Source of the DNA: Paenibacillus arenilitoris
Lineage (GTDB): Bacteria; Bacillota; Bacilli; Paenibacillales; Paenibacillaceae
Assembly: GCF_014705655.1 (NCBI RefSeq)
Contig: NZ_JACXIY010000027.1
Coordinates: 60,366 to 124,365, forward strand
Length of the DNA: 64,000 nt
Reading direction: 5' to 3'
Shown here piece after piece: positions 1 through 8,204 of this stretch; within the stretch, counting starts at the first letter, position 1, and each line of letters opens with the position of its first letter. A model generated the notes under the pieces. That model worked only from the letters and a program-made list of their open reading frames with translations, did no database searches and was not told the origin of the DNA. Made by a program: the position numbers and the translations under genes.

Positions 1-457
1 CCGCCCGATCCTCGAAACTTTCGTCCTTTAACAAATAAGCCAGCGGCAAAATCCGCATTAACGACCCGTTCCCGTTGCTATACTCATCGGCGCCGCCCGC
101 GAAATCCGGTCGGATGCAATGCTGTTTAAACCGGCCGATCGCCTCGGCGGTAGCGATTCCGACATCGAACACGACCCCGTGGGGCGTCCAGTAGCCTTCT
201 TTGTACCATTTCGTGAAGCGGTCGGCCAGATCCACCAAGTCGATCTGCGGATACAAGGCCGCGCTTTCCATTAAGCAGAACAACAGGGAGCTGTCATCGG
301 ACCATGTGCCCGCCGGCTGCGAGTGGGAGCCGTAACCGATCATATCCTCGACCGGATCCTTGGTCAGCGAACTCCGCGACAAAAACTCGACCGGCACGCC
401 CAAAGCGTCCCCGACGCAGAATCCGAATACCCCGTCACGCACCTTGCTCTGTTTCAC
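1..457 (-). CDS. ADP-ribosylglycohydrolase family protein (3' end cut by window)
   Basis: The minus strand reads from a GTG start at 457, preceded by an AGGAGG site 5-10 nt upstream. The protein begins VKQSKVRDGVFGFCVGDALG and continues with GTWSDDSS. These are the N-terminal glycine/Asp signature and the metal-binding T-W-S-D-D motif of the ADP-ribosylglycohydrolase (DraG/ARH) fold, which removes ADP-ribose from proteins or small molecules with two Mg ions. About 152 residues are visible; family members usually have 250-350, so the C-terminal half lies left of the window. A good promoter sits at 518-546, so it is probably the first gene of its own unit. The substrate cannot be read from the sequence. 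Confidence 0.85.
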   Translation of the reverse strand, partial: MKQSKVRDGVFGFCVGDALGVPVEFLSRSSLTKDPVEDMIGYGSHSQPAGTWSDDSSLLFCLMESAALYPQIDLVDLADRFTKWYKEGYWTPHGVVFDVGIATAEAIGRFKQHCIRPDFAGGADEYSNGNGSLMRILPLAYLLKDESFEDRA

Positions 458-479
458 TCTTGCAGCCTCCTAACTTAAA

Positions 480-497
480 CGTACGAAGCGTACGAAG
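480..497. repeat. Tandem 9-bp repeat in the 5' leader of the ADP-ribosylglycohydrolase gene
   Basis: Two perfect copies of CGTACGAAG stand back to back between the promoter (518-546) and the ribosome site (463-470). Each copy contains the palindrome CGTACG. This could be a small regulator-binding site or chance. Confidence 0.5.
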
Positions 498-517
498 AGA
501 TGATTGCCGTCCTTTTA

Positions 518-546
518 AGTATAGCAACCTGCGCCGCGTTTGGAAA
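518..546 (-). promoter_or_regulatory. Sigma-A-like promoter for the ADP-ribosylglycohydrolase gene
   Basis: On the minus strand TTTCCA (541-546) is followed after 17 nt by TATACT (518-523), about 60 nt before the GTG start at 457. The -10 matches the consensus at 5 of 6 positions and the -35 at 4 of 6, with ideal spacing. Confidence 0.6.
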
Positions 547-585
547 CAATAGACAAGGTCCTCCCAGTCTACCCCGCCTGATCAT

Positions 586-624
586 AAAAAAGAGACTCCG
601 CGTCTTCAGCAGACGCCGAGTCTC
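586..624 (-). terminator. Intrinsic terminator of the purine-catabolism operon
   Basis: On the minus strand a 14-nt arm (611-624) and its near-perfect complement (592-605) form a GC-rich hairpin with a 5-nt loop. It is followed by six T (586-591). It begins 38 nt after the adenosine deaminase stop codon and separates the operon from the ADP-ribosylglycohydrolase promoter. Confidence 0.88.
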
Positions 625-661
625 CATATACCGCCCGTATATTTAGCCATACCGCACCGAC

Positions 662-1735
662 TCACGCCTCCTCAGGCCCGATCCCGAGCGTCGCCAGCTC
701 GTCCTCGAAACCGCGGATCAGCGAGCGCTTCTTCTCTTCCTCGAGAAACGCCGCCCTCGCCCCGTTCATGACGAGCCCGGCCGCCTCGAGCGCCGTCAGT
801 CCGAAATGCTCGGCCAGAAGATCGAACTCCTTCTGAATCGTCGTACCGGACACCGTCATGTTATCGGTGTTCACCGTCACGATGATCCCCTGCTCCATGT
901 AACGCCGGATCGGGTAAGCCTCCCATCCTTTGACGGCCTTCGTCTGGATATTGCTGAGCGGACACATTTCGAGCGGAATTTTCATCTCTTTGACGAGCTT
1001 GACGACGGAAGGATCCTCGAGCATGCGTACGCCGTGGCCGATTCGCTGCGCGCCGAGTCCCATAACAGCCTCCCGCACGTTGTCCGCGCCGGCCGCTTCG
1101 CCGGCATGAATCGTAATCGGCAGGCCAAGCCGCCGGGCATCCGCGAACAAGCGGCGGAACCGCTCCGGCGGGAACGACGCTTCGTCGCCGGCCAGATCGA
1201 CGGCCACGACCCCTTTTCCAAGGAACAATGCCGCTTCCTCGACGACCGCCTTATTCAGCTCATCAGAATGGCTGCGCATACAGATTGCGATGGCCCGTGC
1301 AACCGTCCCGAACGTCCGCTCGCCATGCCTTAATCCTTCCGTCACGCGGCCGATCGCCTCCCGGATCGATAAGCCCTTCAGCCGATGAAGCTGCGGCGCG
1401 AACCGGACCTCGACGTATTTGACCCGCTGCTCCGCCGCCTGCCCGACAAGCTCGTACGCGACGCGCTCGAGCGCTGGGCCGGTCTGCAAATAAGGCAGGA
1501 CGAAGCCGAATTTGCTCAAATATTGTGTCAAATCTTCGCAATGCTCGTCGACCTGCATGCTAGCGCGAAGCGCTTCGTCCGAAGCGGTCGGGAGAGGCTG
1601 TTGCTGCGCCGCGGCGAGCTCCCTGATCGTTTCGGGCTTGACGCTGCCGTCGAGGTGCACATGCAAATCGACCTTGGGCAGCTTCTCTATCAGAAGACGA
1701 TCTTCCTCCGCCGCTTGTACGATAGGCTCAATCAT
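662..1735 (-). CDS. add: Adenosine deaminase
   Basis: Zn-dependent amidohydrolase of 357 aa converting adenosine to inosine. The sequence shows the metal ligands HVH (residues 25-27) in KVDLHVHLDG, HAGE (210-213), HGVR (234-237) and the catalytic-site NTDN (289-292), in the family order and at the usual length. The ATG at 1735 has a GGGGGAGG site 6 nt upstream. The reading frame extends further upstream but into the neighbouring gene with no homology. It is the last gene of the purine operon, 22 nt after the HIU hydrolase gene, and the operon terminator follows. It would feed hypoxanthine production and thus xanthine dehydrogenase. An adenine deaminase-like specificity within the same family is possible. 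Confidence 0.9.
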   Translation of the reverse strand: MIEPIVQAAEEDRLLIEKLPKVDLHVHLDGSVKPETIRELAAAQQQPLPTASDEALRASMQVDEHCEDLTQYLSKFGFVLPYLQTGPALERVAYELVGQAAEQRVKYVEVRFAPQLHRLKGLSIREAIGRVTEGLRHGERTFGTVARAIAICMRSHSDELNKAVVEEAALFLGKGVVAVDLAGDEASFPPERFRRLFADARRLGLPITIHAGEAAGADNVREAVMGLGAQRIGHGVRMLEDPSVVKLVKEMKIPLEMCPLSNIQTKAVKGWEAYPIRRYMEQGIIVTVNTDNMTVSGTTIQKEFDLLAEHFGLTALEAAGLVMNGARAAFLEEEKKRSLIRGFEDELATLGIGPEEA

Positions 1736-1757
1736 AGCGGTCCTCCCCCTTTCTCGT

Positions 1758-2138
1758 CTAGCTTCCGCGATACGTGCTGTAGCCGCCTGGAGCGACCAGA
1801 AGCGGCACGTGGTAATGCGACCGGCAGTCCCGAAGGCGGAACCTGATCGGGATCCGGTCGAACAGCAGCTCGGGCAGCAGCCGGGACCCATTGCCGCTCC
1901 GAAAATAATCTCCGGCCGCGAACGCAAGTTCATAGACGCCCGGCTTCATCGCATCCCCTTCGAGAAGCGGCCGGTCGACGCGGCCGTCCCGGTTCGTGAC
2001 GAAAGTGCCGAGCAGCAAGGGATCCCGAGCGGCGTCGATACCGCCCAGCTCTCCAAAAAACCATAGCTCGATCGCAACGCCCGCGGCCGGACCGCCTACC
2101 GACAGATCGAGCACATGCGTCGTGATCCGGCCGCTCAT
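1758..2138 (-). CDS. uraH: 5-hydroxyisourate hydrolase (transthyretin-like)
   Basis: A protein of 126 aa that opens 5-hydroxyisourate, the unstable product of uricase, to OHCU. It starts MSGRITTHVLDLSVG and ends with the diagnostic YRGS tetrapeptide (123-126) of transthyretin-related hydrolases. The central RSHYHVPLLVAPGGYSTYRG block also fits. The ATG overlaps the uricase stop codon by 4 nt (ATGA), so translation is probably coupled. It works directly after uricase and before OHCU decarboxylase, both encoded just upstream. Confidence 0.95.
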   Translation of the reverse strand: MSGRITTHVLDLSVGGPAAGVAIELWFFGELGGIDAARDPLLLGTFVTNRDGRVDRPLLEGDAMKPGVYELAFAAGDYFRSGNGSRLLPELLFDRIPIRFRLRDCRSHYHVPLLVAPGGYSTYRGS

Positions 2139-3094
2139 GTCCGGCCGTTCCCTTCGGAAAGGTCCTCCCGCGTTAAAGTGAAGCCCTGAAAGCCGTAAGG
2201 CGGCCGCGGTTCCGTATACACGCCGGCGGATGCCGGATCGGCCGGTTCGACGACCGTCTCCCATGTCCGGTTATTCGATTCGAACCTCACTTCCGACAGC
2301 TGCGGGAAGCTGACAAGAATGCGCTGCCCGATGGCATAGATCAACGATTGAATGGATGGCGAATGGACAGAATGGAATACGGTGTGCGCAAGATCGTGCA
2401 CCTGCTCGGAAGGAACGTATTTGCCGCGCCCGCCGTCGATCGCGTCCGCCGCGTTCTCATACGTCCAGAATATGTCCAGAAAAATAAATAATGGACGGTC
2501 ATGGCTCTCGGGCAACGTCGTGTACTCGTCGCGCACGAAGCCGTAGAACGAGCTGCCCCTTACTTTGATGAGCTGGACACGGGATAACGCGCTCTCCTGC
2601 TTCAGCAGCTTCGCCCCGCCATCCTCCCGCCGCCAGCGCAAGCTGGCGCCCGCGTGCTCGTTGTGGGAGCGGCGGAATACAAGATCGCTGGCGCTCCAGC
2701 CACCCCCGTCCGCAACGGTCACGGCGCTGAACGGAAGCCGGTCGGCTTCGATCGCAAGCTCGTCGATGTGCGGGTACCGCTCGAGGAATCGCTCGGCTAG
2801 AAAGGCGAGCAGCCCCTCCGTCGTGCATCCGCCGTAATTCGAGGTTTCCCTGAGAATAAAATTTTTCATCGAATCGGTTGCGACGACTTGCGAATTATCC
2901 CCTTCCGTGAACGAGGTCAGCAGCGATTCGCCGCTTACGGAAAACTTGATGTTGTGGGCAAAAATAATGTTCTCGTCACCCGCGTAAGGCGATTCCGGTA
3001 TCGGCTTGACCGCGAGCGGGGCCGCGTAAGTCCGGTAGCTGAGCACGTCCCCCTTGCCGTAGTACAACGTTCTTCCGCCGCGCAGTTTCAGCAT
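2135..3094 (-). CDS. pucL: Urate oxidase (uricase)
   Basis: A cofactor-free urate oxidase of 319 aa that oxidises urate to 5-hydroxyisourate. Visible signatures are the Lys of YGKGDVL near the N terminus, the EGDNSQVVATDSMKN block carrying the catalytic Thr, and the C-terminal FHSVHSPSIQSLIYAIG followed by FESNNRTW. The ATG at 3094 has a GGGGGAG site 8 nt upstream. In Bacillus subtilis PucL is a fusion of OHCU decarboxylase and uricase. Here the two activities are separate genes 17 nt apart, so this polypeptide corresponds to the C-terminal PucL domain only. Confidence 0.95.
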   Translation of the reverse strand: MLKLRGGRTLYYGKGDVLSYRTYAAPLAVKPIPESPYAGDENIIFAHNIKFSVSGESLLTSFTEGDNSQVVATDSMKNFILRETSNYGGCTTEGLLAFLAERFLERYPHIDELAIEADRLPFSAVTVADGGGWSASDLVFRRSHNEHAGASLRWRREDGGAKLLKQESALSRVQLIKVRGSSFYGFVRDEYTTLPESHDRPLFIFLDIFWTYENAADAIDGGRGKYVPSEQVHDLAHTVFHSVHSPSIQSLIYAIGQRILVSFPQLSEVRFESNNRTWETVVEPADPASAGVYTEPRPPYGFQGFTLTREDLSEGNGRT

Positions 3095-3111
3095 CGCGTC
3101 TCCCCCTATTC

Positions 3112-3612
3112 CTACTCCGTGATCAAATCCTTCAAGCGGAATCCGGTAATCTTCGCGATCTCGGACAGCGCCGTCTCCGCTTCCTCGGAAGCTGTGTGGC
3201 GCAGTCTCTCCTCCATCGACGCGAGTATGTCCTCCTTCGTCTTCCCTCTCACCGCCAAAATAAACGGAAAACCGAATCTCTCCACGTAAGTCCGGTTCAA
3301 TTCGTCGAATCGGCCGTATTCCTCCGGCGTCAGCCGATGAAGCCCTGCGCCCTGCTGCTCCTTCGCCGAATATTCGGCGACCGCAAGCCGGGTGCCGAGA
3401 TCCGGGTGGGAACGGAACAGGTCGACGATCGTCTCCGTACGCGACTCCCTTACGATATTCATCATCACCGCATGAAGCTCTTCCGCCGAAGCGAACGGCC
3501 GCAATGGCCAGGCTGCCTCCGCAATCCAAGGCGAATGCTCGAAAATCGTGCCGAGCAGCACCACGAATCGTTCTTTGTCGAGGCCGTTCATTTGTTCGAT
3601 CGATATCGCCAT
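3112..3612 (-). CDS. uraD: 2-oxo-4-hydroxy-4-carboxy-5-ureidoimidazoline (OHCU) decarboxylase
   Basis: A protein of 166 aa that decarboxylates OHCU to (S)-allantoin, the last step encoded in this operon. The catalytic His is in FRSHPDLGTRLA (His69). The FVVLLGTIFEHSPWIAE block near residues 16-32 and the C-terminal EIAKITGFRLKDLI are typical. The ATG at 3612 follows a GAGGAG site. It equals the N-terminal domain of B. subtilis PucL. A gap of about 100 nt separates it from the upstream [2Fe-2S] subunit gene, the longest gap inside the operon, but no terminator is visible there. Confidence 0.93.
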   Translation of the reverse strand: MAISIEQMNGLDKERFVVLLGTIFEHSPWIAEAAWPLRPFASAEELHAVMMNIVRESRTETIVDLFRSHPDLGTRLAVAEYSAKEQQGAGLHRLTPEEYGRFDELNRTYVERFGFPFILAVRGKTKEDILASMEERLRHTASEEAETALSEIAKITGFRLKDLITE

Positions 3613-3712
3613 TTCCTTTACTCCTCGTGTGCTGCGGCCGGCTCCGCATTCGGTTTCGGACCGGCCGCTCGAATTGGTTTGCTGCGCCGCGCGAGCAAGG
3701 GTTCGGCGACCA

Positions 3713-4216
3713 TCATGTAGCAGCGGATCTCCGCGCTTCGATGGCGCGCTTAACGGCCCGCCATATTCCGCCGTATCCGGTGCACCGGCATAGGTTGCCG
3801 GATAGCGCCTCGGCGATTTCATCGTCGGTCGGGTCCGGATGCTCGCCCAGCAGCGCCGCGACCGACACGATCATGCCCGGCGTGCAGTAGCCGCATTGGA
3901 AGCCGCCTTCTTCCAGAAACGCCTGCTGGATCGGATCGATTCCGCCGGCGGCGACGCCCTCGATGGTCGTGATGCGTTTGCCGCCGCACTGGTACGCCAT
4001 CGCCAGACATGCGTTCACCGACTTGCCGTCGATCAACACCATGCATGCGCCGCATCGCCCGATATCGCAGGAACGCTTCGTCCCCGTCAGTCCTAGTCTA
4101 TCCCGCAAAATCATAAGCAGCCGCTCGGAAGGCGGGGCGGCTATCGAATAGTCCGTACCGTTGATCGTGCACCTCAGCTCGTCGTACTCATTCTTTACGG
4201 TTTCCCCTTCGCTCAT
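3713..4216 (-). CDS. pucE: Xanthine dehydrogenase, [2Fe-2S] subunit
   Basis: The small iron-sulfur subunit (167 aa) of a three-subunit molybdenum hydroxylase. The plant-type cluster ligands are C50, C55, C58 and C70 (CDIGRCGACMVLIDG). The second-cluster ligands are C108, C111, C143 and C145 (FQCGYCTPGM and NLCRCTGY). The usual GECGAC reads GRCGAC here, a substitution outside the ligands. The ATG overlaps the stop of the molybdenum-subunit gene by 4 nt (ATGA). It passes electrons from the Mo centre to the FAD subunit. Substrate assignment to xanthine/hypoxanthine rests on the uricase neighbours. Confidence 0.93.
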   Translation of the reverse strand: MSEGETVKNEYDELRCTINGTDYSIAAPPSERLLMILRDRLGLTGTKRSCDIGRCGACMVLIDGKSVNACLAMAYQCGGKRITTIEGVAAGGIDPIQQAFLEEGGFQCGYCTPGMIVSVAALLGEHPDPTDDEIAEALSGNLCRCTGYGGIWRAVKRAIEARRSAAT

Positions 4217-6501
4217 CCCCCGTTCACCGCCTCGCTTAGAAAAACCGGCGTTTCCTGCAAGCTGGCCGGATCGACCGGCAGCCTCGTTACCCACTTCCCG
4301 CTGGCCTGCCGAATCGCCGCGGCGATGGCCGGCCCCAAGGTGACGGAGCCGACTTCGCCAATTCCGCGCGGACCGTGCTCGTCGCCTTCCGGCAAATGCT
4401 CGATCGGCAGAACGTCGACCGCCCCTCTCTGATCGGCGATCGTCGGCACCAGATACGTATCCAAATTCCGCGTCATGTAGCGCCCCTCTTCCATCACCGC
4501 GTCCTCCAGCAGCGCGAAGCCGAGCGCCATGCTGCTCCCGCCTTCGATCTGGCCGAGGTAGCCTTGCGGATTCATGACCGGTCCAGCCGCAACGGCGTGG
4601 AACTGCCGGAGTACTTTGACCCGCCCGGTCAATACGTTGAGCTCCACCTTCGCGGCAACGGCGGAATAGGTGTACATGAAATGCGCGCCGACCCGATCGG
4701 TAGGCGATGTCGGGAACGAGAACGACGTCTCGCAGCGGATCGGACTTTGTTCCGCATCTGCCAGCTCCCGGTACGTGAGCAGCAGCGCTTCGCCGGCCCG
4801 CTCCCGAATGCCGCCTTCGCCGAGCCGAAGCTCTCCGGTCTCGGCGTCAAGGACGGATGCGGCCCGCTCCAGCAGACGCGAAGCGAACGGTTCCTTAAGC
4901 CGCCGAAGCGACTTCCACATCATCGACGTCGCCCGGGACGCGGTCGTCGAGCCGCTGTCGGGCACGGCATCCGTATCGCCAATTATAATGCGAATATCGT
5001 CGGCCGCGAATCCGAATTGTTCGATCAGCATTAGCTCAAGCGTCGCGATCAGTCCCTGGCCGAATTCCTCGTAGCCGAACGCCGCTTCGATCTTTCCGTC
5101 CGGCGCTAGCGTCAGCCGCCCTCCCGCCGGGTCGGGAATGCCGACGCCGAGCCCCGCTCCGTGCATCGTGAAGGCGGCGCCGATGCCGGTTTTTATCCAG
5201 GGCTCGAGCATAGCCTGGCCTGATTCCGCCGGCGCCCCTCTCTCCAGCCACAGGGAGCATTCGGCGATCGCCTCCCACACCTTGACCGCGCCTTCCGTCG
5301 CGGCGATCGGCTGATCGAACGGCCCCGGATCCTCCGGCCTTCGAAGGTTCAGCTTGCGGAATGCCCACGGGTCCATCCCGAGCCGCTCGGCCAGCCGGTC
5401 CATCTGCCCTTCAAGCGCGAAGATCGCCTGATTGCCGCCGAAGCCGCGGAACTCGCCCGACATGCCGTTGTTCGTAAAGGCCGATACGCCCTCCACGTCC
5501 ACATGATCGTAACGATAAGGGCCGATAACATGCTCCGTCGCGAAATTCAGCACCTCGGCGCCAAGCGTCGAATAAGGACCCGTGTCCGCCACGATGCTCG
5601 CCCGATGGGCGATCAACCGGCCGGCCGCGTCCGTTCCCGTCTTCATCGCGATGCGCATCGGATGCCGCTTCAGTCCCGCGCGCACCGATTCCCATCTGGT
5701 CTGGTGGATTTTGACGGGCCGACCCGTATGCATCGCCAGCAGGGCGCCGTACGGCTGCACGTTCAATTCGTCCTTGCCGCCGAACGACCCGCCGATCGGG
5801 CTGGATACGACCCGGATCGATTGCTGCGGAACCGCCAATATGCGCGACAGCTGCATGCGGTCCATAAATCCGTGCTGCGTCGGGGAATAGACGGTCAGCC
5901 TGCCGTCCGCCTCGGGAACGAACAATCCGCCCTCCGTCTCCATGTACGTGTGCATTTGGCGCGGCGTCTCGTAAGTCTCTTCGACGATATGCGCGCATTG
6001 CTTGAAACCTTCCTCGACGTCGCCTCTGCGAAATGATGTCCGATGGAGCGCGTTGCCCTGCGGGTGCAGCTGCGGCGCGTCGCCCCGCAGCGCCTCGATC
6101 GGGCCGGCGACGACCGGCAGCAATTCGTAATCGACTTCGATCAACGCTAGCGCCCGGGCCGCTAGTTCAGGCGTTTCCGCTGCGACGCACGCCACCGCGT
6201 CGCCGACATACCTGACGCGGTCCTCGCACAGCACCGGCTGGTCTGGCCGCGCGATGCCGAAGGCGTTAAGCCCCGGTACGTCCAAATACGTAAGCACGCC
6301 GTGCACGCCCTCCAGCCGCTTCGCCTGATCCGTCCGAATCGAGCGGATGCGGGCGTGCGGGTACTCGCTTCTCAGGACGAGCCCATGCAGCATGCCTTCT
6401 CTGGCCATGTCCGTCAAATATTCGAGGGAGCCGGTCACTTTGGCCGGCCCGTCGGGCCGGATCCGCCATCGTTCGCCGACGCTTGCGCGATTTAACAGCA
6501 T
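4213..6501 (-). CDS. pucD: Xanthine dehydrogenase, molybdenum-binding subunit
   Basis: The catalytic subunit (762 aa) carrying molybdopterin-cytosine dinucleotide, hydroxylating hypoxanthine and xanthine to urate. The N-terminal RIRPDGPAKVTGSLEYLTD hammerhead start, the GGSFGGKDELNVQPYGALL block near residue 230-250, EFRGFGGNQAIFALE, EFGQGLIAT and the C-terminal GPRGIGEVGSVTLGPAI with the active-site Glu are all in order for the XdhA/PucD family. The ATG at 6501 has a GGGGAGGGG-type site. It lies 21 nt after the FAD-subunit gene in the operon. Confidence 0.93.
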   Translation of the reverse strand: MLLNRASVGERWRIRPDGPAKVTGSLEYLTDMAREGMLHGLVLRSEYPHARIRSIRTDQAKRLEGVHGVLTYLDVPGLNAFGIARPDQPVLCEDRVRYVGDAVACVAAETPELAARALALIEVDYELLPVVAGPIEALRGDAPQLHPQGNALHRTSFRRGDVEEGFKQCAHIVEETYETPRQMHTYMETEGGLFVPEADGRLTVYSPTQHGFMDRMQLSRILAVPQQSIRVVSSPIGGSFGGKDELNVQPYGALLAMHTGRPVKIHQTRWESVRAGLKRHPMRIAMKTGTDAAGRLIAHRASIVADTGPYSTLGAEVLNFATEHVIGPYRYDHVDVEGVSAFTNNGMSGEFRGFGGNQAIFALEGQMDRLAERLGMDPWAFRKLNLRRPEDPGPFDQPIAATEGAVKVWEAIAECSLWLERGAPAESGQAMLEPWIKTGIGAAFTMHGAGLGVGIPDPAGGRLTLAPDGKIEAAFGYEEFGQGLIATLELMLIEQFGFAADDIRIIIGDTDAVPDSGSTTASRATSMMWKSLRRLKEPFASRLLERAASVLDAETGELRLGEGGIRERAGEALLLTYRELADAEQSPIRCETSFSFPTSPTDRVGAHFMYTYSAVAAKVELNVLTGRVKVLRQFHAVAAGPVMNPQGYLGQIEGGSSMALGFALLEDAVMEEGRYMTRNLDTYLVPTIADQRGAVDVLPIEHLPEGDEHGPRGIGEVGSVTLGPAIAAAIRQASGKWVTRLPVDPASLQETPVFLSEAVNGG

Positions 6502-6522
6502 GTTCCTTCCCCTCCCCTGTAT

Positions 6523-7431
6523 TTATGTCGAAGTCCTTGACGCTCTCCACAACTCGGCGACGATGACGTTCGCGGCCGTCCGTTTCCGGTACGCGCTGTC
6601 CGCGAACACGTCTTCTCTCGGCTCGTAAAGCTCCATAATCCGCGCATGAACGTGCTTAAGCAGCTTCGCGTCCAGCGTCTGACCGGTCATCTCGCGCTCC
6701 GCTTCCTCCAGTCTTCGCGGCACCGTCTGGCCTCCTCCGACCGCGAGCCGGATGGATTCGACAGTCCCCGACGCATCGAGGAATCCGTGCACCGCCGCCG
6801 TCACGAGCGACGGCGTGAAGGCTTCGCGCCGGCCGACCTTATGATAGGCGCTGACGCGCTTCGCACTTGAATCCGCTCGGTCCTGTTCGTCCGGAAACGG
6901 CAGCTTGACGCTAAGCAGCAGCCGGTCGTTCAAGGATCCCGGCTGAAACGCAGTCAGCAGCCAATCCGTGAGTTCCTCCTGCCGCTCTCCGTCGCCGGTA
7001 TGCCAAATAAGCGACGCGTCGTAGGCGAGCAGCGCGGTGACCGCGTCTCCCACGACCGACGCGACGTTGCCGCCGATCGTCGCCAAATGGCGGACCGACG
7101 GCGCGGCGATCGAGCGGACGGCATCCGTCGCCATCGGAAAGGTTCGCTGAAGGAGAGCATGCATGCGGCAAGCTTGCAGCGTCGTTTGCGAACCGAGGAG
7201 AAGCCCGTCTTCGCCGATAAGAATGTCGCTTAAGCCGCCGACGCCGCTCAGATCGATCAAGTTCGCCGGCATTCGGACGATCCCCGCTTCCCACTGGGTC
7301 CGCAGCAGCGTCCCGCCTGCGACGTATACGCCATCGGGCCCGAAGTTCCGTTTGTACGCCCACGCTTCCGCGGCCGTGCGCGGATGCCATACCTTGGGAG
7401 TCGATCCGGTCTCCCGCAAGTTCAAGCCCAT
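6523..7431 (-). CDS. pucC: Xanthine dehydrogenase, FAD-binding subunit
   Basis: The CoxM/PucC-type flavoprotein subunit (302 aa) that passes electrons to NAD. It contains the two FAD signatures AGGTLLRTQWEAG (near residue 40) and TIGGNVAS (near 117), then the C-terminal CO-dehydrogenase flavoprotein domain with RLAVGGG. I chose the ATG at 7431 because it has a strong GGGGAGG site. The open frame extends 24 codons further to 7503 without a comparable site, and the shorter form matches family length. Confidence 0.92.
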   Translation of the reverse strand: MGLNLRETGSTPKVWHPRTAAEAWAYKRNFGPDGVYVAGGTLLRTQWEAGIVRMPANLIDLSGVGGLSDILIGEDGLLLGSQTTLQACRMHALLQRTFPMATDAVRSIAAPSVRHLATIGGNVASVVGDAVTALLAYDASLIWHTGDGERQEELTDWLLTAFQPGSLNDRLLLSVKLPFPDEQDRADSSAKRVSAYHKVGRREAFTPSLVTAAVHGFLDASGTVESIRLAVGGGQTVPRRLEEAEREMTGQTLDAKLLKHVHARIMELYEPREDVFADSAYRKRTAANVIVAELWRASRTST

Positions 7432-7529
7432 CGCAATTCCCTCCCCGATTGTCCGTAGAAGCAGCTCCCGGCTGTACGGCAAGCCGCAAATTCGGGCGAA
7501 CATGGTCGGTCTAGCGGCTGCCTATCCGT

Positions 7530-8204
7530 CTACGGCAGACCGGTTTCGTCCAATAACAGACGGCAGGCCAAGTCGTATTGCCGCAGCGTATCGACATCCA
7601 GCAGCGTCTTCCCGCTCGGCGCGGGCAGGCCGCGCCCGCGATAGCGGGAGGAGCGGAACAAGCCGCGCGCGCCCGCGTCGCCTTCCAATTGCCGCAGCGC
7701 TTCGAACATCGAACGGTTCAAGAGCGCGGGAGGCAGGAGCAGCGGTTCGCCGCGACCGTCGTCAGATCCGGCCGTTGCCACGTAATCCAACCGCGGATGC
7801 TCGCGCCATCGGCATATAAGCTCGTCAATCATGTCCGCCGTAATGAACGGTTGATCGGCGAGCGCGATAACGACGGCTTCGGTCTCCGGACGTTTTTCAA
7901 GCACGTCTTCCAGCCCTCGCCGGATGGAGAACGCCATGCCGCGTTCCGCCTCCGCGCAGACGACAATGCGCGGTGCCGCCCCGGCGCCATGCGCGACGGC
8001 TGCCGCTTCCATCCCAATCGATTCGAGCCAATTGAGCGGATCGTCCGGACGGACGACGACCGCAACGCCGTCAAGACGGCTGGACAACAGCGCTCGCAGC
8101 CCCAGGCTTCCGAGCGGAATGCCCGCCGACAGCTCCATTGCCTGCTTGCGCATCCCCATCCTTGCGCTCCGCCCCGCCGCCAAATAGAGTCCCGCTACGG
8201 ACAT
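7530..8204 (-). CDS. pucB: MobA-like molybdenum cofactor cytidylyltransferase
   Basis: A nucleotidyltransferase-fold protein of 224 aa, predicted to add CMP to molybdopterin for the xanthine dehydrogenase. The N terminus LYLAAGRSARMGMRKQ (7-20) is the nucleotide-binding loop of the MobA/MocA family, and ALADQPFITADMID is the metal-site block. The ATG at 8204 follows an AGGGAGG site, so this start is well supported. Its first 134 nt overlap the 3' end of the upstream XdhC-type gene in another frame, an unusually long overlap for this operon. Confidence 0.88.
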   Translation of the reverse strand: MSVAGLYLAAGRSARMGMRKQAMELSAGIPLGSLGLRALLSSRLDGVAVVVRPDDPLNWLESIGMEAAAVAHGAGAAPRIVVCAEAERGMAFSIRRGLEDVLEKRPETEAVVIALADQPFITADMIDELICRWREHPRLDYVATAGSDDGRGEPLLLPPALLNRSMFEALRQLEGDAGARGLFRSSRYRGRGLPAPSGKTLLDVDTLRQYDLACRLLLDETGLP

